DNA of 50,570 nt from Planctomycetales bacterium. GTDB taxonomy: Bacteria; Planctomycetota; Planctomycetia; Isosphaerales; Isosphaeraceae. The notes below the pieces were generated by a model. The model was given only the letters and a program-made list of their open reading frames with translations. It was not told the origin of the DNA and searched no databases. Shown here in pieces: positions 1-7,842 of the stretch. Within the stretch, counting starts at the first letter, position 1. Each line of letters opens with the position of its first letter. A program made the translations under genes and the position numbers. The stretch is taken from assembly GCA_027452145.1 (NCBI GenBank), contig DAIDHB010000213.1, positions 1 through 50,570 on the forward strand, written 5' to 3'.

Positions 1-85
1 CGCCCGGCCTGGCCTTGGGCAACAGCGGGGCGATGAGAGCCCACTGTTCGTCAGTCACGTCGGTGGGGTATTTGTTGGTTCTCAT
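1..85 (-). CDS. IS5-family-like transposase, N-terminal fragment cut by the window edge
   Basis: Reading leftwards from the ATG at 83-85, the first 28 codons encode MRTNKYPTDVTDEQWALIAP followed by LLPKARPG. The DEQWALIAPLLP signature is the start of IS5/IS4-type transposases (DUF4096-like N-terminal region). The rest, including the DDE catalytic residues, lies outside the window, so activity cannot be judged. The start codon is only 78 bases from the divergent kinase gene start at 164, so the insertion-sequence end must lie between them. I could not define a terminal inverted repeat from one end alone. Confidence 0.75.
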   Translation of the reverse strand, partial: MRTNKYPTDVTDEQWALIAPLLPKARPG

Positions 86-163
86 GGCCTACGAGACTGC
101 ACGACCGGGGCCAACTCCGAGGCTTCTCACACGGTTTCTGAAGGCGAGCCTGGAGGAACATCG

Positions 164-2035
164 ATGACACCGAACGACTCCGGGACGCCCGAGGGCCTCC
201 CGGTCGAATCCGGGGCCAATTCGGAGATCCTGGCGTTGCTCGACGCCTACCTCGCCGACCTCGAGGCCGGCCGCGCGGTGGACCCGAGGCGCCTGATCGC
301 CGACCATCCCCACCTGGCCGGCCCGCTCCGCTCCTTTCTCGCGGTCATGGACCTGGCCGACCGCGTCGCCGCCGACTCCTCGGGGGATGGTCCCGCCTCA
401 CCCCTCCCGACGACCGCCTGCCTGACGCCGGGCGCCCGATCCCGGGGCGGCCTGCCGAGTACCTTCGGCCCCGGCTCCTGGCCGCCGTCCCGGCTCCTGC
501 TGCGCGACCTGCCCGACGAGCGCGAACCGCTGCTCCGGCCGTGCGCCGACTCCGGCCTGCCGGCGGCCGGCGGCGCCATCGGCAAGTACCAGGTCCAGGG
601 CGAGATCGCCCGCGGTGGCATGGGCGCGGTCCTCCGCGGCCGCGACGTGGACCTCGGCCGGGAGCTGGCCATCAAGGTGCTCCTGGACCCCCTGCGGCGC
701 GACCCCGACGTCGTCCGCCGGTTCGTCGAGGAGGCGCAGATCGGCGGCCAGCTCCAGCACCCGGGCATCGTGCCGGTCTACGAGTTGGGGACGTTTCCCG
801 CGCCCGACGGCCGCCCCTTCTTCGCCATGAAGCTGGTCAGGGGCCGCACCCTGGCGTCGCTGCTGAAAGAGGCACCCGCGGCCCGCGAGGGGCAGGCGCG
901 CCTGCTGGGCATCTTCCTCCAGGTGGCCCAGACGGTCGCCTATGCGCACGCCCGCGGCGTGATCCACCGCGACCTGAAGCCGTCGAACGTGATGGTGGGC
1001 AGCTTCGGCGAGGTGCAGGTGATGGACTGGGGCCTGGCCAAGGTCCTCCCCCGCGGTGGCGCCGAGGACGATGAGCGGGCCGGCGGGACGCCGCCCGAAG
1101 AGACCATCATCGCCACGACCCGCAGCGCCGGCGACGGCGACCGGTCGCAGGCCGGCTCGGTGCTCGGCACGCCGGCCTACATGGCACCCGAGCAGGCGCG
1201 CGGCGAGGTCGAGCGGCTCGACGAGCGGTGCGACGTCTTCGCGCTGGGCTCGATCCTCTGCGAGATCCTGACCGGCCGGCCGGCCTTCGCGGGCCGGAGC
1301 CCGGGCGAGATCCAGCGGAAGGCGGCCCGCGGCGAGACGGCCGAGGCGCTGGCCCGGCTGGCGTCGTGCGGGGCCGAGGCCGATCTGGTCGCCCTGGCAC
1401 GGGACTGCCTGGCCGCCGATCCGGAGGACCGGCCGCGCGACGCCGCCGCCGTGGCGGCGCGGGTGACGGCCTACCTGGCCGGGGTCCAGGAGCGGCTGCA
1501 CGCCTCCGAACGCGAGCGGGCCGTGGCCGAGGCCCGCGCCTCCGAGGAGCGCCGGAAGCGGAAGTGGCAGCTCGGCCTGGCCGCCTCGATCGCCGCCTCG
1601 CTGCTGCTCGGCGGGATCGGCCTGGCCGCCTTCACCACCGCACTCGATCGCCAGAAGAACGCGCTGGCGCGGGCCAACGCCGATCTCAAGCGGCAGCGTG
1701 AGCGTGCTGAGGCCAACGAAGCGGCGGCGATCGACGCGGTGAAGCGGTTCCACGACGCGGTGGCCAACAACCCCGAGCTGAAAGACAACCTGAAGCTGGA
1801 GCCGCTCCGCAAGGCGCTGCTGAACGAGCCGCTGGCGTTCTTCCGGTCGCTCCGGGACCGGCTCCAGGCCGACGGTCAGACCACGCCGGAGGCGCTGGCG
1901 CGCCTGGCTTCGGCCAGCTTCAAGTTGGGCAACCTGACCGCCGAGATCGGCGACAAGCAGGACGCGCTGGCCACGCATCGCGAAACCCTGGCGATCCGGC
2001 AGCGGCTGGCCGACGCCCACCCCGTCGTCACCTAA
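164..2035 (+). CDS. Transmembrane Ser/Thr protein kinase, truncated by an in-frame TAA
   Basis: A 623-residue membrane-anchored Hanks-type kinase that would phosphorylate Ser/Thr residues of unknown targets. The kinase domain starts near residue 138 (glycine-rich loop GEIARGGMGAV; lysine in ELAIKVLL near 171). It has the catalytic loop HRDLKPSNVM near 266, DWG instead of DFG near 287 (common in planctomycete kinases), and the activation-segment end GTPAYMAPEQA. A single membrane segment lies at about 468-490. A TPR-like region then begins and is cut by TAA at 2033-2035. The same frame continues open to 3163, so the intact protein would be 999 residues. Start ATG 164 has GGAGG at 152-156. The kinase domain itself looks complete and may still be made. 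An IS5-type element lies just upstream on the other strand. Confidence 0.85.
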   Translation: MTPNDSGTPEGLPVESGANSEILALLDAYLADLEAGRAVDPRRLIADHPHLAGPLRSFLAVMDLADRVAADSSGDGPASPLPTTACLTPGARSRGGLPSTFGPGSWPPSRLLLRDLPDEREPLLRPCADSGLPAAGGAIGKYQVQGEIARGGMGAVLRGRDVDLGRELAIKVLLDPLRRDPDVVRRFVEEAQIGGQLQHPGIVPVYELGTFPAPDGRPFFAMKLVRGRTLASLLKEAPAAREGQARLLGIFLQVAQTVAYAHARGVIHRDLKPSNVMVGSFGEVQVMDWGLAKVLPRGGAEDDERAGGTPPEETIIATTRSAGDGDRSQAGSVLGTPAYMAPEQARGEVERLDERCDVFALGSILCEILTGRPAFAGRSPGEIQRKAARGETAEALARLASCGAEADLVALARDCLAADPEDRPRDAAAVAARVTAYLAGVQERLHASERERAVAEARASEERRKRKWQLGLAASIAASLLLGGIGLAAFTTALDRQKNALARANADLKRQRERAEANEAAAIDAVKRFHDAVANNPELKDNLKLEPLRKALLNEPLAFFRSLRDRLQADGQTTPEALARLASASFKLGNLTAEIGDKQDALATHRETLAIRQRLADAHPVVT

Positions 2036-3163
2036 TACCAACTCGACCTGGCGGCAAGCCACGTCAACCTCGGCCTTCTGCTGGCCAATACCGGCGATCC
2101 GGCCGGGGCGCGGGCGGAGTACGAGGCGGCGCGGGCGATATGGCAGCGGCTGGCCGTCGCCCACCCCACCGTCACCAAATACCAGATCGAGCTGGCGTTA
2201 AGCCACAACAACCTCGGCAACCTGCTGAATGATACCGGCGATCGGGCCGGGGCGCGGGCGGCGTACGAGGCGGCGCTGGCGATCCATCGGCGGCTGGCCG
2301 ACGCCCATCCCGAGTCTCCCGACTACGCCGACTCACTGGGCCGCACGCTGAACAACCTCGCCGAACTCGACTTCAACGCCGGCCAGCTTGCCGCGGCCCG
2401 TGATCGGTCCCGCGAGGCGATCGCCTGGCAGAAGAAGGCCCTGGCCGCCAACCCACGCCACCCGACCTACCGCCAGTTCCTCCGCAATCACTACACGAAC
2501 CTGCTTCGCACTGCCCGCGGCGGCCTGGGCGACGCCGAGCTGGCGGCCGAGGCCCAGCGTGTGCTGGCCGAGCTGGACGCCACCGACCCGCGAAATGCCC
2601 CCCTCGACGCCCGGCTGGCCGCGGTCCTCCAGGGCGAGGCGCCGAAGGACAACGCCGAGCGGCTCGCCCTGGCGCAGTGGGCCTACGACACCCGGCGGTA
2701 CGCGGCCGGGACCCGGCTCTGGGCCGCGGCGCTGGCGGCCGACCCGAAGCTCGGCGACAACCTCCAGGCCGGTCACCGCTACAACGCCGCCTGCTGCGCC
2801 GCGCTGGCCGGGACCGGCCGGGGCAAGGACGACCCCGCGCCCGACGAGGCCACCCGCGCCCGGCTCCGCGGCCAGGCCCTCACCTGGCTCCGGGCCGACC
2901 TGGCCGCCTGGTCGAAGATCCTCGACTCCGACGACCCGAAGGCCCGCGCCGTCGTCGCCCCGATGCTCCGCCACTGGCAAGAGGACCCCGACCTCGCCGG
3001 CGTGCGCGACGAGGCCGAGCTGGCCCGGCTGCCCGAATCGGAACGCGGCTCCTGGCGGCGGCTCTGGTCCGAGGTCGCGACCCCGCTCGCCCGTGCGTCC
3101 AGCAATCCCCCGGGGAATGGGCCACCCGTGGTCGAGCTGCCGGCCGATCTGTTCGCGAGGTGA
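2036..3163 (+). pseudogene. Detached TPR sensor half of the upstream kinase
   Basis: This stretch is in the same frame as the kinase at 164-2035 and runs open for 375 codons to TGA at 3161-3163. It encodes tetratricopeptide-like repeats of about 42-44 residues with the pattern SHxNLGxLL, TGDxAGARAxYEAA and RLAxAHPxVTKYQ. At the break the sequence is ACC TAA TAC CAA, while the next repeat has ACC AAA TAC CAG. One A-to-T change of a Lys codon to TAA therefore explains the stop. No ATG, GTG or TTG occurs in frame before GTG 2561, and that start would give only a 200-residue C-terminal piece. Alternatives are stop-codon readthrough or a sequencing error. Confidence 0.75.
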
Positions 3164-3609
3164 CGTCCCGCGGGATGGCCCCGTTCCGTCGGGCTCCGTA
3201 GTGGCGGATCGGCTCGCCGATCGCCCGCCCTGCCGGGGGATCGGCGGGCGAGGTCAGCCCGGTGACGGAGGGCATCCGAGGTGATCCGGCCGGAGCGGGG
3301 CACCCGGCCCCGCTTCCCAGCCCGGGCCCTGCCCTCGCGCACGAACCTCGTCCGAATCAAAAAAATCTCCCCCGGCGCGGCAGGATCGGCCCGCAAAGTT
3401 GTCACTAGCCAGGGACGATGTGCGAGTCCTGGCCGAGGGGCCGCCCTGTCGGCGATCCGACCGCGTTGCAGTCGCCGGCGGCCGGGTAGCCCCTCGCCGT
3501 GACACCTGATCCCGACTTCGGGGCGAAGGGCGAGCCCCGCGGACGTCCAGGGTGCGCGCCGAGCGTCCCCCGCAGTCAGCCCACACGCCGAACCCCAGGG
3601 AGCCGACCC
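3164..3609. other. Non-coding region before the surface-protein gene
   Basis: These 446 bases hold no convincing gene. The first part is rich in GC inverted repeats (for example around 3210-3260, CGATCGCCCGCCC facing GGCGGGCGAGG), which could end the upstream transcript. An A-tract (AAAAAAATC) sits near 3358. An open frame continues from 3499 into the next gene, but its sequence is Arg/Pro-rich and not domain-like, so I take it as leader. Confidence 0.4.
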
Positions 3610-6600
3610 ATGAGAAGCCTCATCTCCTCGACCCGATCCCTCCCCCGGCGGCTCCGGACCAGCCGCGCCCGGCGCATGAGTCTGGAACGCCTTGAGGACC
3701 GCCAGTTGCTGAGCACCATCTCGGTCAGCGACGCCTCCCTGAACGAGATCGGCGACGTCAGCGCGTTCGTCGCCGGGGGCAGCGGCGGACTCAGCAGTCC
3801 GAGGGACCTGGTCCTGGGTCCCGACGGCAATGTGTACGTCGCGTCCTCCGGGTCCAACAGCGTGGTCCGCTACACCCCGGGCGGCCAGTTGCTGAGCACC
3901 TTCGTCGCGGCGGGCTCGGGCGGGCTCAACGCGCCCTTCGGCCTGGCCTTCGGGCCGGATGGCAACCTCTACGTCGGCAGCGAAGGGACCAACGCCATCT
4001 ACGAATACAGCGGCAGCACCGGGGCATTCCTGACCACCTTCGTGCCCGCCGGAGCCGGCGGGCTCAACGACCCCAAGGGCCTGGCCTTCGGGCGCGACGG
4101 CAACCTCTACGTCTCGAGTCGCGCATCGGAATCCGTGCTCCGCTACCAGGGACCTTCTGGAGCGTCTCCCGGTAGCCCCCTACCGGTGACCGGCCAGACC
4201 GGGGCGACGTTCGTGGCCCCGAGTAGCGGCGGGCTGCAGAATCCCAACGATCTGACCTTCGACCCCAACGGCAACCTCGATGTCGCCAGCGCCGGCATCG
4301 GCGTGCTCCAGTTCAACGGCAATACGGGGGCTTATATCACCACGCTCGTGGCCGCGGGCACGGGCGGTCTGGTGAATCCGCGCGGCATGGCGTTCGATCA
4401 AGATGGCCGGCTTTACGTGGCCGATATCGGCAGCAACGCCATCCACCGTTATACCGGCCAGGGCCAGTACCTGGACGATCCCATCACCAGCGCGGCGTCG
4501 TCCCTCCGGGAGCCGGTCGGGATGATCGTCGATGCTCAGGGGGCCCTGCTGGTGAGCAGCCGCGACACCAACCTGGTCGGCCGGTATGACCGCGGCGTGA
4601 CCGTGACTCTGTCGGCCGCCAGCTCGACGCCCGTGAGCGCCACCTACGGCACCGCCGACGGCACCGCCACGGCGCCGCTCGACTATTCCGCGCAGACGGG
4701 CACCGTGACCTTCGCGCCGGGCCAGACCTCGCGGCTGGTCCTGCTGGTGACCCACGAGGACTCCGCGATCGACGGCAGCGAGACGTTCGGCGTGCAACTG
4801 AGCAACCCCACGAATGCGACCATCGCGACCGGCACCGCGACCGTGACGATCACCGATCCGAATCGGATCACCGGCACGGTGTTCAACGACCTGAACGGCA
4901 ACGGCGCCCTGGATGCCGGCGAGTCCGGGCTGTCCGGCTGGACGGTCTTCATCGACCCGAATCTCAACGGGATCCTCGATAACGGGGAGCCCTACGCCGT
5001 CACCGACGCCAACGGGAATTTCTCCCTCGACAACCTCAATGGCTATGCCACGGGCCCCGGCGGAGTGACCTACCTGAGTATCGTCCTGCAGGTCGGCACC
5101 GGCGGGCGCTGGCTGAACACCACGCAGACCTTCGCGGCGAACAATCCTCAGAACACGCCGAACCCGGTCTCCAACTTCGGCGTGCAGTTCCAGCCGACCA
5201 CCGGCGCCGTGCCCGCGGGCGGCGAGACCCAGGTGAACGTGAACTCGGCCGGGGCGCTCACCGGCGAGTACGGCGGCAGTGGCCAGCCGTCGACCTCGGT
5301 CGCGGCCGATTCCAACGGCGACTACGCCGTCGCCTGGCGGGACTACGTCGCGGGCGGCACCGACAGCATCATCGCCCGCGTCTTCAATGCCGATGGCAGC
5401 GCCAGGACCGGCGAGATCGTGGTCGGGACGGCACCCGACGCCGGCAACAACTCCAAGCAGATGCCCCAGGTGGCGATGTCCAACGGCACCTTCGCCGTCG
5501 CCTGGACCAGCTCCATCCCGAGCCTCGGCAGCGCTTCCACTCTCATGCGCGTCTACCAGAGCAACGGCAATGCGCTCACCGGGGCAGTGTACGTCTTCCA
5601 GGGGACTACGAAGGCCGAGGCCTTGATGGACGGGATCGCCATGAACGCCAACGGCGCCTTCGCCGTGGAGTACGGCAAGTCCACGTACAACACCCGTTAC
5701 AATACGTGGAGTACGCCGACCATGACGGTCCAGCTCTATACGAGCGCCGGCCTGGCCAACGGCAAGCCCATCTCCGGCGCCACGCCGGGCGTCGTCAATT
5801 ACGACACCGGCATCACCATGGACGCGACCGGCAACTTCGTCGTCGCCTGGGACTCCGGGGGCGTGTATGCCCAGCGGTATACCGCCTCCGGCAGCAAGAA
5901 CGGCACACAGATCACCGTGGCGAGCCCGCCCAGCAGCGGATACCTGGCCCTCGGGTCGGTGGCGATGAACGGCACCGGCCAGTTCGTGCTCGACTGGTAC
6001 AATGGCTCTGGGAGCACCCCACAGACGATGGCGGAGGTCTATAACGCCAGCGGCTCGCCGTCGGGCGGCACGCTGTCCTTCGCGGGCAACCAGGCCAACA
6101 TCGGACCGGCTGAGCTGGCCATTGACGGCGCCGGCAACTGCACGTTCACCTGGACATCGGCCCCGCCCCTCACCAGTGAGTACCCCTATCCCTACGGCCA
6201 GATCCGCTACATCCAGTTGACGGCGGCCGGTCAGCTCTCGCCCGAATCGATCGCGAACACCACCACGGCGGGCGGGCATTACGGGCCCGCAGTGGCCGCC
6301 ACGGGCAACGGGGCCTTCGTCATCGTCTGGCAAGGCAATGGCGTCGGCAACAACCTGGGCCTCTTCGCCCAGCGCTTCACGCCCGGCCCGCAGATCGGCT
6401 CGCTGACGGCGAGCCCCAACTCGGTCGCGCCCGGGGGCAGCGTCACCCTGACTGCCTCGAACATCACCGACCCGACCCCCGGCGGCACCATCACGCAGGT
6501 GGCCATCTACGTCGACGCCAACGGCGACAAGCAACTGGACGGGGGCGATACCCTGCTCGGTTACGCCGTGTTGAACAGCAACGGCACGTGGACGTTCACG

Positions 6601-6708
6601 CTCTCCACCACCGGCTGGGCCGCCGGCACGTACAGGCTCTTCGGCCAGGCGGAGGACTCTTCGGGCCTCTTCAGCGACCCGTTCGCCGTCACCCTGACGG
6701 TGACATGA
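3610..6708 (+). CDS. LEPR-XLL-type surface protein with NHL propeller, Calx-beta and SdrD-B-like domains
   Basis: A 1032-residue predicted exported or cell-surface protein. The N-terminus has a basic stretch followed by MSLERLEDRQLLS (residues 23-35), matching the planctomycete LEPR-XLL motif, and this favours the ATG at 3610 over the earlier frame start at 3499. Residues about 40-330 are repeats of GLNxPxGLAFGxDGNLYV type, an NHL beta-propeller. A Calx-beta domain follows (YGTADGTATAPLDYSAQTGT; SETFGVQL). Next is an SdrD-B-like domain (GTVFNDLNGNGALDAGESGL) with calcium-binding-like Asp/Asn loops. The region about 560-930 has divergent repeats ending FAVAW. The C-terminal domain is Ig-like. 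No C-terminal sorting motif was recognised. The substrate or partner is unknown; a role in the envelope or in adhesion is inferred. Confidence 0.85.
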   Translation: MRSLISSTRSLPRRLRTSRARRMSLERLEDRQLLSTISVSDASLNEIGDVSAFVAGGSGGLSSPRDLVLGPDGNVYVASSGSNSVVRYTPGGQLLSTFVAAGSGGLNAPFGLAFGPDGNLYVGSEGTNAIYEYSGSTGAFLTTFVPAGAGGLNDPKGLAFGRDGNLYVSSRASESVLRYQGPSGASPGSPLPVTGQTGATFVAPSSGGLQNPNDLTFDPNGNLDVASAGIGVLQFNGNTGAYITTLVAAGTGGLVNPRGMAFDQDGRLYVADIGSNAIHRYTGQGQYLDDPITSAASSLREPVGMIVDAQGALLVSSRDTNLVGRYDRGVTVTLSAASSTPVSATYGTADGTATAPLDYSAQTGTVTFAPGQTSRLVLLVTHEDSAIDGSETFGVQLSNPTNATIATGTATVTITDPNRITGTVFNDLNGNGALDAGESGLSGWTVFIDPNLNGILDNGEPYAVTDANGNFSLDNLNGYATGPGGVTYLSIVLQVGTGGRWLNTTQTFAANNPQNTPNPVSNFGVQFQPTTGAVPAGGETQVNVNSAGALTGEYGGSGQPSTSVAADSNGDYAVAWRDYVAGGTDSIIARVFNADGSARTGEIVVGTAPDAGNNSKQMPQVAMSNGTFAVAWTSSIPSLGSASTLMRVYQSNGNALTGAVYVFQGTTKAEALMDGIAMNANGAFAVEYGKSTYNTRYNTWSTPTMTVQLYTSAGLANGKPISGATPGVVNYDTGITMDATGNFVVAWDSGGVYAQRYTASGSKNGTQITVASPPSSGYLALGSVAMNGTGQFVLDWYNGSGSTPQTMAEVYNASGSPSGGTLSFAGNQANIGPAELAIDGAGNCTFTWTSAPPLTSEYPYPYGQIRYIQLTAAGQLSPESIANTTTAGGHYGPAVAATGNGAFVIVWQGNGVGNNLGLFAQRFTPGPQIGSLTASPNSVAPGGSVTLTASNITDPTPGGTITQVAIYVDANGDKQLDGGDTLLGYAVLNSNGTWTFTLSTTGWAAGTYRLFGQAEDSSGLFSDPFAVTLTVT

Positions 6709-6870
6709 GCCAGGGGTCGACGAAACGGAGCCCGGCTCGACCATGCTCGTGTCGGGCCCGCTGGAGATTTTTCGAGACTTCTCGCTGAACGCCGCGATGA
6801 ACCGCCCCTTCGGGGCGAGGATCGGGCCGGTGCGGCCATGCTGTGAATAGGTCCTCGCAGAGGGAAAGGC

Positions 6871-6921
6871 GGGTGGGTATTGCCCACTTGCGGAGGCCAT
6901 CGCCGGCGGCGATGCCCACCC
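6871..6921. repeat. Imperfect inverted repeat between convergent genes
   Basis: The arms GGGTGGGTATTGCC (6871-6884) and GGCGATGCCCACCC (6908-6921) pair at 12 of 14 positions. The centre contains a second palindrome, CATCGCCGGCGGCGATG (6898-6914). It lies between the ends of the surface-protein gene (6708) and the minus-strand gene at 7007, so it could act as a two-way transcription terminator. The rest of 6709-7006 shows no gene. Confidence 0.6.
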
Positions 6922-7006
6922 TACGCCATCCCCCGCCTCGCTTTCCGGATTGCGCGGACCTACTGAACCAGGTGGCGTTCGGCGCGAAGTGCCGGGCATT
7001 CCCAAC

Positions 7007-7540
7007 CTACGCCCCGACCTGCCCCACCAGCCAGAGCGGGCAGTCGCGGCGCATGGCCTCGTTCGCCGCCAATGCCAGACGCGCAAAGGTCAGGATCTCG
7101 GGCGCCTCGGCGACGCAGCCGTCGTCGGGGTCGTGGGCGACGCGCAGCAGATCCTCGAGGCCGTGGTCGTCGAGCGTCAGCTCCCAGCGTGAGGCCAGCT
7201 CGGTCAGCTCGTTGCGCAAACCCGGCAGGCTGGCGCAGCGCAGGGCGGCTCCCGCCGAGAGGGGGAAGGATGCGGTCTGGACGTTCGCGGGCAGGTAGAC
7301 GCCCCGGGCGTCCTCGCCGAGGGCCATCAGGTTGGGGAGCGCGTCGCGGCCGAGTTCCTCGGAGGCGCGCCGCTGGAGCTCGGACCAGCCCGTGTCGGCG
7401 AGCTCACCGTAGTGCAGCGCGGTATCGTCCTCCCATTCGCCCTCGGCGCCGAACGCATTGTCCAGCACCCCGGCGACCTCCTCGGCGAACGAAGCCGAGA
7501 AAATGCCCCGCGCCCCGCCGACGGTGAATGATACAGCCAT
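7007..7540 (-). CDS. Conserved-looking hypothetical protein, 177 residues
   Basis: I do not recognise this protein. It starts MAVSFTVGGARGIFSASF at ATG 7538-7540, preceded at a good distance by GAAGGGA on the minus strand, and ends in TAG at 7007-7009. It is acidic, with several Asp/Glu-rich stretches (EGEWEDDTALHYGE; DDHGLEDLLRVAHDPDD). It has no signal peptide, membrane segment or obvious catalytic motif, so it is probably cytoplasmic. Codon use matches its neighbours. It is convergent with the surface-protein gene and divergent from the M28 peptidase gene. The strong start context and third-position GC bias support a real gene. Confidence 0.6.
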   Translation of the reverse strand: MAVSFTVGGARGIFSASFAEEVAGVLDNAFGAEGEWEDDTALHYGELADTGWSELQRRASEELGRDALPNLMALGEDARGVYLPANVQTASFPLSAGAALRCASLPGLRNELTELASRWELTLDDHGLEDLLRVAHDPDDGCVAEAPEILTFARLALAANEAMRRDCPLWLVGQVGA

Positions 7541-7842
7541 GTTGGGTCCCTTCTTCTCGGTGCCGCGACACGCTGGACGAGGGAGATTCCGGACCGGAGG
7601 TGACCTGATCGCCGACGCGGACGCCGACACGCCCCTACCCACCACGCCGTGGGCGCCGTATCCTGGTTCCGCCTTGCGTTTGCGACGGCCCCGGCCCGTT
7701 ACGTCCATCGACGCCGGCTGACGGCCGAACCAATCCTTCCAGCCGGCTGCTCGGGCCGGAAGGCGACGACTCGGAGCCCTCAGTGTGCCCCCGCTCCGAC
7801 GCATCTGTCAAGCGTTCTGTTCCCACCAAGGAAAGGCTGGCG
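7541..7842. other. Divergent intergenic region
   Basis: These 302 bases separate the minus-strand gene starting at 7540 from the peptidase start at 7843. They must carry the promoters of both genes. I see no clear -35/-10 pair, riboswitch or RNA gene. An open frame from 7783 runs into the peptidase, but the signal peptide starts only at 7843. Confidence 0.4.

Noticed and set aside
398..2164. 588-codon minus-strand frame over the kinase
   Set aside because: Arg/Pro/Gln-rich translation without motifs; the opposite strand encodes a clear kinase.
4180..7086. 968-codon open frame on the minus strand
   Set aside because: It lies antisense to the surface-protein gene and its translation has no domain, signal or ribosome-binding site. 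Long antisense frames are expected at 70% GC.
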